NCBI GenBank assembly: GCA_033557835.1
Contig: JAWQRO010000002.1
Coordinates: 1 to 64,000 of the forward strand
DNA from: Helochares maculicollis
Lineage: Eukaryota; Arthropoda; Insecta; Coleoptera; Hydrophilidae
Direction of reading: 5' to 3'
DNA: 64,000 bases
The notes under the pieces are model-generated. The model made no database searches. It worked only from the letters and a program-made list of their open reading frames with translations, and had not been told where the DNA came from. The translations under genes were made by a program, and so were the position numbers. Shown here piece after piece: positions 13,901-27,973 of the stretch. Each line of letters begins with the position of its first letter. Position 1 is the first letter of the stretch.

Positions 13901-16900
13901 CTGACCTTTTTTGGCATGTGCCTTATATTATATGTTTGTGCTTAAATACGACAATAAACATTTAATAACATTATGCATAATAAAAATCAGTTAGTTTAAT
14001 TGTGTAATTAGCATCATCGTTTGCATAATTTGAGAAATCAGTGCACATTCAAAATAATCTTTGGTGTACAAACGATATTATTTTATAAACTCAAATATTT
14101 TTAATAAAGTTTAAAAATTTTACTTAATCACCATACATAAAAATGTTAATAAAATAATTTGATGAATTTAAGTAGTACAGGTTACAGGTCAGCCCTTTTT
14201 AAGATCATTTAGTTTAGAAGGACTAAGTATGGGAAAATTTTAAAAACATCAACCTAAAAATTTCTATGAATATTTAAATTATAATTAGTCAACTTCAAAA
14301 CTTCCAATTCTCCATAAATATTTCAAATTTAATAAATTTGCAGATTGTTTAATAAGTTTTTATAATTTAATGTTTTATTAAGTGGTGGTTGAATTGGAAA
14401 ATGTTTGCACAATTATATATACATAAACTAAATAGAAAGTGACAAAGGTTTTTTCATTATTATACATATATCTTCAATAGCTAATTATCTTATTTACTCA
14501 TGTTAATAATTTTTATAATGGATTAATTAGGATATTTAAAAAAAGTGTGATAGAAAAATAGTTGCTTCTTTCTTACTATGCAAAGCCAATATTCTCCAAG
14601 CAAAGAAATTGTTTTAGAAATAATTTTTCACAATTAAATATGTGCATTTCTGTAACTGGTAGAGTCTATTCTTCTGTAACATAGTGGTATAACTTTTATA
14701 TTTTAGAAAATTAAATGTGTAGATGATTCTTGATTGTCTGAAGATTTCATTCATTATGCTCGTCTTTTGTGCAATTACCTTGGCTTTTCTACTTGTCAGG
14801 TATGAATATTTGGAGATGGCATTTATTTATCTCTAACAATAAAATAAGCGGAGATATGCAAAAAAATAGAATTAAACCTGAAAATGATATTTTTACCATA
14901 CCTATCTTAGTCCTATATGTAATTAAAACCATTAAATCATAAGTTTTTTACAAAGAAATATTGCATAAAGAAAATATTGGAGGTAGGCACAAAATAAACA
15001 AAATTATTGTCAACACATTATTAAACACAAGGAGATCACATAATAAGGAACTCCATAAAAACATACAAGTAATGAAACAATTTGAATTTAAAATGAAGCC
15101 TATCAGCTTTCGGATGTCACCATGAGTTTGATACAATTAGTATAAATATTTGTTTGTTAATAAATATATCCTAAATTACTTACAGAAGCATATGACAATT
15201 CATTTCCCGCTTGCATGGTGTAAAACGATTTATCAATTCCTGATAGCCCAACGTATGAACCAGGTTCACCATAAACAGCCACTTCTACTTTATGACCAGT
15301 TCTAGCCTTTTTGTTATTTATAAACACCGTAAACTTGTTCCTGCTGATGCCATTAATAGGGAAAGTCAAACTATCAGCCATTGTATCTCCATATTGAGCG
15401 ACATGCCATATTACAATGGTTGCCACTGGGGCCATATCAGCACTCAATGGAATGGCCATGGTGCAGATGGAGTCCTCCATGACTTCATCTCCAGTCAGTA
15501 ATATAATTCCTTTGGACATGATGAGATAATTGAATCGTTCAACATAATAATTGGCTCGAACATGGAAAATAATGTATTCTCCTACTTTAGGGTCCGTTGT
15601 ACTAGTGGAAATTCGGAGTTGTTTATTCTCCGGACTGTAATGAGCCAACATCAGCAGCTCAGCATGCGCTCTTTCTCCATACACATCTTTGAAATACGCT
15701 TGGATCCGCAATTGGCTTACATCATTCGAGTCTTCATAAGACCGCTGGCCTTGTAAATTAAGTTCATCTTTCAAGTCGATGAAGTATTCCCAAACACCCA
15801 TCTTTTCGCTCATCCTCAGCTCTTTTGTAGGTAAGTCTCTGCGCCCTCCACCCCTCATTTCAATTTGCGTTGTTACTTCCATGCGGCCATTCTGCAGCCT
15901 ATGCTCCTCTAAAGCTGACCCGTCATGGAAAGAAGCAACGGTCTAAAAAGAAATCAATTAAAATAAATTATTCATTTAATAATTTGGCTTTTTATCAATT
16001 AAAACAACACTTACAAAGACTTGGATAGGCATTCCAGGTTTAAATACTTGAGGAGAATCTCCTAAGAATGACACTTTAATGGATGAATTATAAATGTAAG
16101 CGATAGAGTGGCCTTCAATAACTTCATCATAAAATCCATCACCTACAGTTGCTGTTATTTTAACTTCCATTCCTTCTAAAGTTGGTGTATAGTGCAATAA
16201 CTCTCTCATTGGGTATTTGAAGTGGTAGACACCATAGAACTAAAATTAACAAACATTTCAAAGAACATTGTACAATTGATGAGCATGTTCCATTTTTGTT
16301 TTAATTTTACAATTGAACTGAACAAGTAATTTTTAGTGATGATTTATAGTTTAAGATAGTGGACAGAAACCTACGTAAATATTTGCAACTATGAGTCTTA
16401 GAGGGGAATTTACTAAATATAATTTTGAGTTTGCTCACGAATGTTCCATCTGATGTTATGGCATATATACAATTAGGTTTCTAAGCCACTATTCTACTAT
16501 TAGTACATTAATTTTTTAATTAAAATTGCTTAAAACTCAACTTAAAAGAAAAGAAATGTATAGCATAATTTAAGTTTTAATAAGTATATTTTTGCTTTTT
16601 GCTGTTAAAAATTTAAGCTAGTTGAAGATACATCACATTCACACAGGATGACACATCAACTATGCAACCATAAGCAATTTAAATTATGAATTAATGAAAT
16701 TTATACTCTATTCTTTAATAATTGTCTTTTTTCATAATCACGGAATAAGGATGTTTTTTAAAATGTTATTAAGTCGTGAAAGCATTGAAAAACAGTTAGC
16801 AATACAAGTATGGTATTAAATGCAGCCAACCAATTAAAAGTTCTCTAAAATTCAAACACAAACATTTGGCACAGTCGCTACAGTATTTACCGGAGCTTCC

Positions 16901-19900
16901 TGCTTGCACTGGCAACCACACAGCACATTTTTCTGTAATTGTTATATATTTTGTACCTATATGAATAAATTATTTTGGCATAAGATGTATCATGATAATT
17001 TTATTGTTAGTACAATTAGTGTATTCAAAACCACAACTTATAAATATCACATATGTTGACAACCTGACTAGTTTTTTTTCTATGAATAGTGTTGTGTGTG
17101 CTTATATATACTGAATAAAATGAATATTTAAAGCCATTGTTGAAAAGCTTGTTTAAACTGTTCATTGTTACTAAAATATAAACTGCAAAAATGGTAGATA
17201 TGCATATTGTAGAATATGTTGAATGTAAACATCTCATTAAGAGTTAAAGACCTTAGACGAATTTGCAACTAAGATAATAATAGCAACATATACCAGCATT
17301 CTTATTCTTATTAGTATTATTAAAGTGAGATTTTTTTAATTTAATTATTCTATTGTAGCTGCTTTACTTATTCTACATCTGATTTTTATATATTTGAAAA
17401 TCATACTTTTCTTGCTTTGGGATATCAACTAAGCAACTGCAGTGTTTAAAAAAATATATATTTATTTCTACAGGACCATATTTCTTAAATCACATGTATA
17501 TTATTCGTTGTTATTAATGACACTATTTTCACATAGTATTGTAAAATAAAACTACTGATTCTTTCTTGGAAATAACTGAATCGACTGCAATTAAACTCTG
17601 TATTAATTATTAAATGTTTTACTGTTTAAGAAGTTCTGTAAATTCTATAATAAGTAACTATTACTTTATTCAATTAGAGGTGAAAATTATTAATTCTTTG
17701 CAATATGAAGACTTTACGGATATTATTTATAGTAGATTATTATAATCAGTAATACGAATACATAAAATCAAATAGAATTCAACTTAAGTATGTTTTATGA
17801 ATTTTAAATAGATTCTCCTAAAGCATGGATATTAGCCACTTAAATTTAGTTGTTCTAAAATGCTAAAATATAATTATGAAAAAATTGCAAGCTGCTAAGA
17901 TAACTATGAGTTTACCTTTAAATATCAAGTAATATTAATATTTTGGATATTATTTGACCTCGATAACAAAATATGCTACCAATTAATATTTATACAATTG
18001 GGTTAAAACTCATCCCTTACTAGACTCAAATCAACATCAAAACTACGCAATAATAGAAAAGTTTGAGGATGACCAATAGTACAAACATAAACAAATGCTT
18101 GTTGAAATTTACAAATTATGTGCTCAGGGTACTAAAAAACTCATAATACAAAAATATATAGTCCAAACTTCAAAATGTAAAAAAATGCATAATAAAAAAT
18201 AATGTCAAAATGTAATAGTATAAAAAATAAGCATGCACTAAAATTATAAAAAATAAAAAACAACTTACAAATTTTAAAGTAGGAATAGGATCATAATAAT
18301 GTTCTGGAATATTAAACCAAAATGGATACTGTTCATCCTACAATTCAAAACGAAAAAATACATACAGCGTGCTGCTAATCCTACAATTTATAATTTCACT
18401 ACTTACGAAATTGAAGTATTTCTCAGCAAGTGGAGCATTATAGCTGCCAGTATTTTCATACTCATTACCATACTGCCCGTATTGGCCATAATAATTATCT
18501 TGATAGCGATCCCTGGGTCTATAAGCATTCTGCAGCTCAGGTCTTAAGTAAACTGGCCGTATAGGTCTTATGGTAGCTTTTAAAGTTAAGTTGCCTCGGA
18601 CTGGTACTCCGCTTGTATAATTCGCCATGACGATACCATGGATGTACTCGTCTGTACTAAAGAAGAAGGCCGGCATAGTGATATTGACTTCAAACCGCGT
18701 TTGGTAATATTCTTCCACTGAGAAACTACTTTCTTCAGTTTGACCCTGGGCGACCACCTGGATCGTCCAATCGCCAAAGTTAGGTAAATCAGATAGCTGG
18801 TAGTCTAAGCTAACTGTGCCTAAATTTGAGTATCTAGAGAGCCATCGTTTCATTACAGCCCTATTTGGATTCAACATAAAAACATCTATGGCACTATCGA
18901 ATGCTTTGAATTCCGTATTGATTGGAATTATGCGGAATCGGACTGCAATAATAAAACGAACTTGTTTAACCTATTACAATTATACAAACAGTCGATTGGA
19001 AATCGTAGATATTTCGTTGCAAATAAAATGAGGTTTTTAGGAATAAATATAAATAAAATTGAGAACGGCTTACCTAGATCTCCTTGCATGTAAACAGGTT
19101 TGTCCATCTGTATAAATATTGTAAGAGATCGTTGGGAAAATGTTAATTTAGTTTCGTTGATAAATGCAGACCCTCCTAGTAAATTCTGGTATAAACCTTC
19201 AACGCGGAGATTGTAATCTCCTGTTGCGCTTGTTGTTGGCATCTAAAAATAATGATTTTATATAAATATATATAATCGAGGATTGCAATTTGGGAATAGT
19301 TTATAATGAAATCTAACCTTCATTAGCAGAGTTTCTGGAATTCCTACTTTTGCATCTTTGTAATCTGATGTTACTTCAACTCCGTTCCTTTGGATGGATG
19401 CTCTTATAGTTAACGGTTGATTGTTTTTCTCTTGCAAAACTGTAACAGATACTCTGTAGAGCTGCCCAGGACGTACCATTCTTGATGCTACTATGAAATA
19501 TGAGCTGAAAATATAATTAATGTAAGATTTTGAACAAATCTTGTACCAATGGATGTAAAAGCTTATGTTTAGATTTAGGTTTGTGGTTTAAATGATACTT
19601 ACGCCTCTCTTATCACAGTAGAGTGGTCAATTTGATTAACTCTAGCACCAGAGTCATATCTAGGTCTTTGAGTAAATCCGTATTGATCATTCTTTCCGAA
19701 TTGATCATATTGGTTTTGTCGATTAGGCTGTTCATAGGGGTTTTGTCTGTTTGATGGATCATACTGGTTCGTCCCTCCCTGATCATAAGTATTTTGTCCG
19801 TAAGGATTGTTTGGTTGGTTAACATCACTATAAGGGTTCCTATTCCTAGAATCTTGCAGAAACGGATTGTAAGTGCTGCTGGTGGGATAGGATTGATCAT

Positions 19901-20042
19901 AAGGGCTCCTGTTTGTCGTATACGGATTATTATATGGATTATATTGATTAGCATTGATGTTTGAAGGAAAATCTTGGCCGTAAATGACGGTCGCGGTACA
20001 GGCGACTAATAATGATGTAAACGTCCACCTTTTCAACTTCAT
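7930..20042 (-). CDS. Mcr: Macroglobulin complement-related protein (thioester-less TEP family)
   Basis: This is a member of the alpha-2-macroglobulin/complement/TEP family, of the Mcr (TEP6) type known from Drosophila phagocytosis and septate junctions. Coding exons in transcript order: 20042-19603, 19504-19318, 19242-19074, 18942-18407, 18337-18269, 16932-16891 (candidate), 16239-16015, 15942-15184, 13469-12160, 12030-11738, 11355-10581, 10454-10280, 8298-8193, 8129-7930. All junctions are GT/AG and keep frame, giving about 1,761 residues. In order the protein has a signal peptide (residues 1-23), an Asn/Tyr/Gln/Pro-rich linker to about 140, macroglobulin domains, an LDL-receptor class A module with six Cys at 875, 884, 889, 896, 902 and 911, then the thioester-domain barrel and receptor-binding domain. 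The thioester site GCGEQ is replaced by ESAEAN (1185-1190), which is diagnostic of Mcr. The C-terminus has a Cys cluster and one hydrophobic helix. An in-frame upstream Met (to 20081) lies in intron sequence, because an acceptor ends at 20051. A 5' non-coding exon must lie further upstream. Introns are AT-rich with nothing recognised inside. Confidence 0.93.
16891..16932 (-). CDS. Mcr: candidate 42-nt in-frame cassette micro-exon of Mcr
   Basis: In the 2-kb intron between the exons at 18269-18337 and 16015-16239, a segment is flanked by AATTACAG upstream and GTAAAT downstream on the minus strand. It has exactly 14 codons in phase 0, no stop, and encodes KNVLCGCQCKQEAP. About half its bases are G or C, far above the surrounding intron. 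The neighbouring exons are both phase 0 at this junction, so inclusion or skipping leaves the frame intact. It would add three cysteines to a macroglobulin domain around residues 468-481. Its use is inferred, and the skipped form is equally readable. Confidence 0.55.
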
Positions 20043-20514
20043 TATGAATCCTGAAAATGAAAAGAATAGTATAAGCCTCATTTATTATTTATAACTTATT
20101 GTTATCATTACATGAATTTCTCACAAAGCGCTGCTAGGGACAAGAATGTTGTTAATTATGAATTAATTCAGTGTTTTCCGATCTGCGGGGGCCCTAAAGG
20201 GGCAAGTAGTTATTAATAGACAGAATAAGAATTTTTTCTGTCTCTCTTTTTTGCTCAATTTACAATTACCACAAAATTTTTATTGTTTCGTTGAAAAGTA
20301 AGTCATCGACCGGGATTTCCGAAACAATCAGTTCTACAACTAGCTTTAGCCTTCGAAGCATTACTGTGCACTTGTGTGCACTCTCAGATTATAGAAGCTC
20401 TTTCTACACTCACTTTTCGTCCCAAGTTCAAATCTTAGCTATTGGAATTCTATTCATGAGCAATATTGCATTTAATCTCCAAGGAATCTAGAACGCAAAG
20501 CTCCATTTCCTTAC

Positions 20515-20689
20515 ATGCATACACGTTTCCTTCAAGCATATCTCTGACCTTATTGATCTGGGATATTATCTGAAGTGGTCAAGACGTGAGCATGATATGA
20601 AACCAAAATCTTGATTTATTTCCTAATGCCACCTGACATAGAGCGTCTTAAAAAGCACCGCGCTGCTTGGCAATCGACCTGATTATATA
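20515..20689 (-). promoter_or_regulatory. possible Mcr promoter and 5' non-coding exon
   Basis: On the minus strand a TATATAA box lies at 20683-20689. A GTAAGG donor-like site is at 20509-20514, so a leader exon could run from about 20655 to 20515 and splice to the acceptor ending at 20051. The spacing is plausible, but the evidence is only these two short matches. Confidence 0.2.
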
Positions 20690-23600
20690 TGTAAAGCTTG
20701 AATGAGCACCTTTTTATCCTTATATTACTACCTATTTTATCAAATAGGTCGAAAGTGATAAAACTTATATTCGTCTTAAGAGAGGGGAAATAAACAGAGG
20801 TGCAGCGTTATTATGTACAAATATAGGTAACTAAATATATTCCTGAATATATTTTTCGAAATCTCTAATAATTGAACTTTAGAAATTATTGTTGCTAAAC
20901 ACGTGTTCTGCATAATACCAGGTAAACTTTATTGAAAAGGTTTTTGTCGTTTTTCTCTACTTTTAATTGGTGCTAAAGAGCTATATAGAAATTTGAGAAA
21001 AAAGAGACTCTTTTATTATTAGAAACGGAATAGCTTGATGGAGATCAGCTCTTGCAAAGAAGCTGAAAAATATATTTGAAAGAAAAGTAAAAATCTTACA
21101 ATAATAATATTGAATACAAAACTAAACTTTTAGAAATTTTTTTACAATTTTGTCGATTTCTAATGAAAATAAAAGAATAATAGTACATAATAATAAATGT
21201 TATAATATAATAATGATGACAATAAACTATGACAATGCTTGTCCATATCGACAACATTGGAACTTGTATTGCTTAAAATAATGTTACGTAATTTATGAGT
21301 GCATTTTCTTGCACAAATATTTAAACCGCAAATGTATTTTACTAATATTTTCACCATTTGAGCTTCCATTGGTTCATTAATTAGGCGATAAATATTAATA
21401 AGTGCTTCTATGAAAATCGTTACGAAAAAGTTTTAAAAAACTTTGGTTTGAAAATTGAGATTAATTCAAGACATAAACTTCTGCGGCTATCCTCCACGTA
21501 ATAATATTCAAATTGCACATATTTGCCTGCACTCAAATAAGCGATTTAATAATACAGCCAATGAATGATTAATAATCAGTCACCAGCTGTATTAATCACA
21601 ATAACACAAATTTTGCGGTCTCGTTATCAAGTAGTTGGCATAAGTAACGCTCTTGGTAAATAATGTGCGTAGAGTTGTCATTGAAGCATTAAGTTTGATT
21701 GTACTATTATTTTAAATTCAACAAAGGTCTTCGTACTCGAATCATTCAAGTGATGTGTAGACGCACTATAATTTTCCACATCCGCCATAGTAAGTGTCAT
21801 TTGTACCCATTTTTTAAACGTCTGCATTACCCCGACTTGTGTAAGGTTATGCCCCCTATTTTAATGAATTCATCCGTGTTTATTGACTTAAACAATAGCC
21901 CTATTAGATTTGACGGACATTACTTTGGGTAACTGGCTCAATGGGAGCGATTTTTCGGTCTGTTGGGTCTTCCAATCTTGCGATCAACTCCAATTGAGTT
22001 GCTCAGGTATGAAGTTCGAATTCCTTCCACTTCACTCTCATCAATTGTAAGGTAAAAACCTAGAAATTTCCCCTACAACACCATACGAACTATGCTACTA
22101 CCGACTCGAATCCAAATTTGTTGCAATAATTTAGTAGGCGAAACTCCATATTAGCACAATATAGAATAAACTAGTGGGTTTCCCACAATTAAGCATATAA
22201 TAAAGACCGTTCCTTTGTGGATTTGTACCATTGTTGGTTCGGCTTTCAAGACGTTGGCACAGTAGAGCATTTCTTTTTAATTTATAAATATTTATATGAA
22301 AGAAGTCAATATAACCCGATATGTCTTCATGCCGCATAAACATCTGCCAGTTTATTTAGAAGGTTCAAAGAAACTGGAAAATTAAAATAACAATCACCGA
22401 AAAATTTCCAGACCAGATGAGGCTACAATAAATAAAATTAGTCGCGGCGGCGAATTGGTGTAAGATCAAAGCCCCTCAACAAGAACGCAGGCCATTGTCT
22501 CAAAAATAGTGTCGATGTCAATATTGCCTACGAGTAGGGCATTTATCTGTTGCATGCCCAAAGAAGTTGATAAACACATTAGATAGATGTGTAGCAACCT
22601 AAAAGTCTAATTTCAAGCACTTTAATGAAGGAATCCTTATAGCGGGCTACTTGTGGCGAAATTTGGCTTCTATCACTGATTACTGAAGTGGCTTGAATCA
22701 CAAGAATTAATCGAACCGCAGGATAGCCGAACGGAAATGTTTGAGGATAGATCTCATCCATACTCCCCTATTTTTAGATATTTGTTTGCTATTATTATTA
22801 GGCAGTAAATCAAAAACCACACCCGCATCCGACAAAACAATTAATAAGTCATTGGCAGTACGCAAAATTTATTTGATTTTCATTCGTGTTCATAGTAAAC
22901 ACTTTGCAAGCACTTAATTTAAGACATCAAATTTTACGTTTATTTAGCTGTTAAGCCTGCCATAATATTTACGCATAAAATGATTGAGTAAACTTACGAA
23001 CATTATATTATCGTATTTGATATTGCATATATCTATCTATTATATACTCTTCTTCAGCAAACCGATTGGAAACTACGGACTGCAAGGGATGCACGAATTT
23101 TCATTATACAATTATCACTCTAGTATAAATTTAGAATTAAAAAGTAATTGTTTTATGTGACATGAATCAGGTAAGCAAAACACTATATGTAAAGGAGTTA
23201 CATTAGTTATTTTTCTTATATTGAAGAGATCAAAGCACACAACGTTAGAAAAATAATTCAATCGCATAAGGTACTAAGAAAAGGTTAAAAACCAAGAAAT
23301 CAATAATTAAAAAAAAGTTTCTTAATAACAGCCACTACAAAGTGGCCATTCCAGATTACCTAAATCTGAAAGCCAAGTCAGAAAAAAGCGGAAACAACTC
23401 GCGGGATAGCTAATAAGAAAAGCCGTGGAAAATGAAAGAGGAAACTGAAAATCTGATAGTGAGATTGCATGAGAGAATGATTATAGTTTCAAGAGAGTGA
23501 ACAATGTTATATACTTGGGGCTACTAGAACAGAAAGATCACGAAGAAATTCCAGTTTTGGTTTTCTTATTTTTCATGATTGTTTTGGTTCTGAAGATAAA

Positions 23601-26600
23601 GTGCGTAGCCAAATGGTTCCAAATGCATGATTATCCAATTGAATAATTGAATTACAAGCCTCCAAGTTGATAAAATACAAATCAGTTTCAAAAAGACATT
23701 TACAATTTAAATGTAAGGCACAAGAATACTTCCATTTATCTCCAATATAAACTTCATATTGTTTTGCTTTGAACATTTAGAACCAATCGACTATCTGCGT
23801 TAAATCACAATCAAAGAGATTATTCAAGAATGGAAATTATTAGAGCATATCTATTTTGTCGAAATTTAGCTTTAACAATTTAATTCCAAGTTAAATAAAT
23901 TTTACCTTCATTTTAAATTAAAATTAAATTGGCGCTTATATCGAATACTTTTTTCAACTCTATGCTTCGCTTCACTTGGCACTTGGCACTTGAATATGAG
24001 AATTCTAACTCGTGAGCATAGCTCTCGTAGATTAGACTAAAAACTGAATGTTTTTATATTGTCAACAATCCTATTTTCTATATTTTCCACCCACGTACAA
24101 TGATGAAATCAACAATTATGTTAATATTCAATCAAAATGAATATAGGACAGTATATTTTGAGCTTGCAATAAATCATATACCGCCGACCATTATCATCAC
24201 AAATCTTAGAGGCGAACAGGTGATTCGCACCCTTAAAATATCGTCTGGAGAACGGCGTAGTAAATCTACTTGGCACTGTCTTAACCCATAATATCAATAT
24301 CTGTTAATGTAATGCCGACTGCATACCAAATGTTCTTATTTTTACACAATTTATGAATGAAACTGCAGCTATGTGGTCTCTTTTTTCCGTTCCGTTCTTT
24401 TTTCATCAGTGAAATCAGCGATTTGCCACTGAAATGTGTTTATTAGTAATTGGATCTACTTGGCTACTAGGTTCGTTGACATGCTTAACGAAACTCTATG
24501 ATATAAACTCGTAAAATGTAACACGATCAAGCTTTTATGTGGAACGTTTGTTTAGAGTGAACCAACTCTTTTCAAGTCGCCGATTTTTCAGCAAGCGCTT
24601 CATTGCGACAAAATGTTAGGAAATGCGTTTCTAACTTTTGAATAAAAGCTTTCCATTGTAGAAGTTAACGCATAAAAATCACAAGGCTGTGTAAAAATAC
24701 TTTGAAAGCAGAAATGGAGTCTGGATTTGCTGTTGAATAGGGTTTTTCTTCCGGTACATAAATTTTAACCGATGGCGATGGGTGAAAAAGCTGTCTGTAA
24801 CTGCGGACGAATGTTCAGAAATGCCTGGCAAAACGGAAACTGAACTGATTGTGCTTTTTGTTTTTCACAATTTAACAGATTCCCCGATGGGTTAGTCGGT
24901 CAGTTGATTTGGAATTTTCGAATCGTTAATTTGGGGCATGCGTTCGCTAAATGCCTTCGATTTTCCATTATTCAAAATGTATCTTTTGTGCTTACCACAA
25001 TTCAAATTGCGAGTCCTAACTTCCGATTAGAAAAAAGGAAAATAAATCGATATCTTCGTGCGTATTCTTACGGTTTTTACGTAATGCTTTGTGACTTGCT
25101 AGTGATGTTAAGTAATAGTTTGGTTGTTATTACATGCATATTTTATAAATAAAACTAGTTGCCAGGAGACGTTTGAATTGGAATGTAGCGCGACCTGCCT
25201 GTGGGTACATTACGATGATGGACATTTTGGCAAACAAAGACATGCGGAAGACCTAGCGCCATTTAAATTTTGGTTTAGTTGTATTTCAGACAACGTCTAG
25301 GTGTGTAATGACTGGCGTTTTATGATATTATTTTAGCTCGTCTAACAGCAATCCATCATTCAACAAACGGGATTATTTTTGGAATAAATTTACGTACTGA
25401 CAGTGCAGCAACATCGAAACCGTCAACAGTTTTTCGATACAGAAAGAAATGCACCTGGCCAAAAGTTAAAAATATGACTCTTGTTTTTATAATGTTTTTG
25501 TTTTGGGAGATTGAAAGTCATTTCGAACGTGAGGCTAACACATGCACAATTTTGTGAGAAGTAGCAGCACAGTATGCGTCCCCTACACAAAATAATTTGG
25601 CACAATATGCAGACAATTTTTTACAGCACCCTTAGGAACGCTATGGTGTGGTTAACGTCGCCTGCTGAAACTTAATTATTTTATGATCGATGTGAATTGG
25701 GGAGGCCCTCTTGAGCATTTCAGGCTGTACAGCCAGGTGCAATACTTTTTGTGGTGCGATGCATACACTTTACGATCCTCGTTGTTCAATCAGATCAATT
25801 CATTGAATTTAAGTAATTGCTTCCGGTTCCCATATTTCAATAAATTAGCCACTAAATGAACTGGACAAGTCCACCTATTGTTTAGTGTGACTGTTTAATA
25901 GGGCAACGCCCCTGTTTTCGGTTTTAGTATACCACAGGTTGCTTTCCAGGTGATCGTTCATTGTGGTATTGTTCCAGACTGTTGTTCTACTCACTATGGT
26001 GCATTGTTTATGGGCTTAGCCATGAAAACAAACGTATTAGTAAAATTAATATCATAATTGAATTTGTGGCGTGCCGGAATATTAATAAGGGGTTCATTTT
26101 TCTCAATTTAATAGATTCGTTTTGTCACGCAATGAAAACCAAAAATTTCGTTAATTTACCATTTATTGTTTATAACACTTTACAGATATCCGTCCTATCA
26201 AATGAGGAGCGTCACTGTCAATTACATTTACTAAAAATTAAGTGGACATATAGTATGCAACTGTAGTATTAATATGCATGTGGCAAGGAAACAAACTTGC
26301 CAATCTATAAACTTATTTCTGATATTTTTATTTTTATAATTTAACCAACCGATTACCATTGTATGCCTCTATTAAATCTTTTTGCCGAAACATAAGTACA
26401 TGTAATAGTAAATGAACGCCTATTTTGCCAACAACAGGTATTATTCCTTTAAATCGGTTTAAAAGAAATAAAATCTGTCCAAATGTCGGCCAGTTTGGCA
26501 GATCTCGAAAAACAACAAAATATTTAATAATTTGGTAGTCACAGAGTTTATGCATTTTACAGATTTGTTTGAATTAAAGTGTTTATAATTTTCCAAAGTA

Positions 26601-27931
26601 AAATTATGACAAGGAGTTTGCTTTTGGTTAATCCTAAAAAATGTATAAGCGTAAAAGAATTTTTGCGGTGACATATTATGATTTAAAAATGTTGCAAATT
26701 ACGTACTATGAAGACAATTAGGAAATTATTATAATAAATATGTCAAAAATTTTCAAATTATGTAATAATGAAATTGTAGATAAAGTAATTTATTTTATAT
26801 CTTCATATAACATATTTGGTACGTAATCGGATTTGCAGAAATTGATCTAAATATATTTTATTTTAATTAGCAATTATACTACCGGAAATTACTTATCTTG
26901 AATTATTATTTCAATTCACTGGAGTATAAATTATTAGAAAAAAAAACTGATATACTTTGGCTGCCACCAACAAATTAAAGAATTGTCTACTTCTACAATT
27001 GAATTCAATTGTCAGTTCAAGTTCAAAATCTCTATTATTTATTTAGAATGAGGGCTGCATGACAGGCAGACAATATGTGTTTATTATTTTATCCATATAC
27101 TTTGGGGTGTACAATTATTATTCATATTTAGAATCTACCCATTGAAATACCAATATGTATTAACTAAGCTAATCTATCTCCTTTCATAGTATTTTATACA
27201 TATGTTTAAAAATCATTGTTTTGAATAAATATCCAATACTTTAACGTTTTCAGAAATAAGTACACTGGACTCACTATTACAGCTGGCTGCAATTTACTAT
27301 GTCTCTTTTAATATCAGTCTCTTGGATGTATTTTTAAAGATGAAAATTGATAACAAAATTGACTTCAAGGCGAATATTCCTATTCTTGAAATGCGCATTC
27401 GTAAATCGCAGAGAAGCTTAAGTGTCTTTGTTTTGTGTCTGCTGTGATATCTAATGCTTCACTAATTGTTTCCATAAATGACCTATTTACTTCGGGAGTT
27501 TAAATAGTTTATTCGCAAGATTACATAGTTCTGGCAAATGTAACATTTCAGTCTAACTCATGCATATGTATAGATAAATGTTGAGTGGAGCCGCTCCACA
27601 CTTAGAGCCAACAGATCTATTTTACAATTTTATGCTAAAATGATTATTAAAAAAAGTTGCACTTTTTAAAACAAGATATTGTGAATTTTACGTCGGCAAA
27701 CTTGTCAATATCAAAAAGGAAGACGTACGTTTGAAACTACTTTAGGCAAGCATTCCACTTAGCACATCTACCAGATACATTTTTCAACAAATTACAAAAA
27801 TGTATGTTAAATTTGTGACCACATCCTTAAGTTGTATTTCTGATTTTCACAAGTTACTCATTGAATAACAGACAAATATATTGTCGGACATTTCCTAAGC
27901 AGGCGACGAAAATTGCCTTTCATAAAAGTAA

Positions 27932-27939
27932 CGTCAAAA
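27932..27939 (+). promoter_or_regulatory. CGTCAAAA motif upstream of the Rieske gene
   Basis: This is the same word as at 5341, 48484 and 62748, here 35-42 bp before the ATG at 27974. It would sit in the core promoter or a very short 5' UTR. Function is inferred from recurrence only. Confidence 0.35.
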
Positions 27940-27973
27940 ATTTTTTTAAACTTTCCAATCGAAGAGAAGAAAC

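Larger units (their letters stand above)
20043..27973. other. gene desert upstream of Mcr and of the Rieske gene
   Basis: No coding exon is recognised in about 7.9 kb. The Mcr 5' UTR resumes at 20043-20050 after an acceptor CAG (plus-strand CTG at 20051-20053). A palindromic TGATT-AAT-AATCA site lies at 21566-21578. Segments near 22430-22760 and 24700-25960 are less AT-biased and look like unique, possibly cis-regulatory DNA, but I see no family signature in them. Short open frames here, all under about 105 codons, look like chance. Confidence 0.5.

Noticed and set aside
20043..20081. In-frame Met upstream of the Mcr start
   Set aside because: An acceptor TTTTCAG ends at 20051, so the extra codons are intronic. 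The Met at 20042 starts a normal signal peptide.
21990..22110. Possible tRNA B-box-like words (AGTTCGAATTCC, ACTCGAATCC)
   Set aside because: No matching A-box or cloverleaf pairing at the right spacing on either strand.
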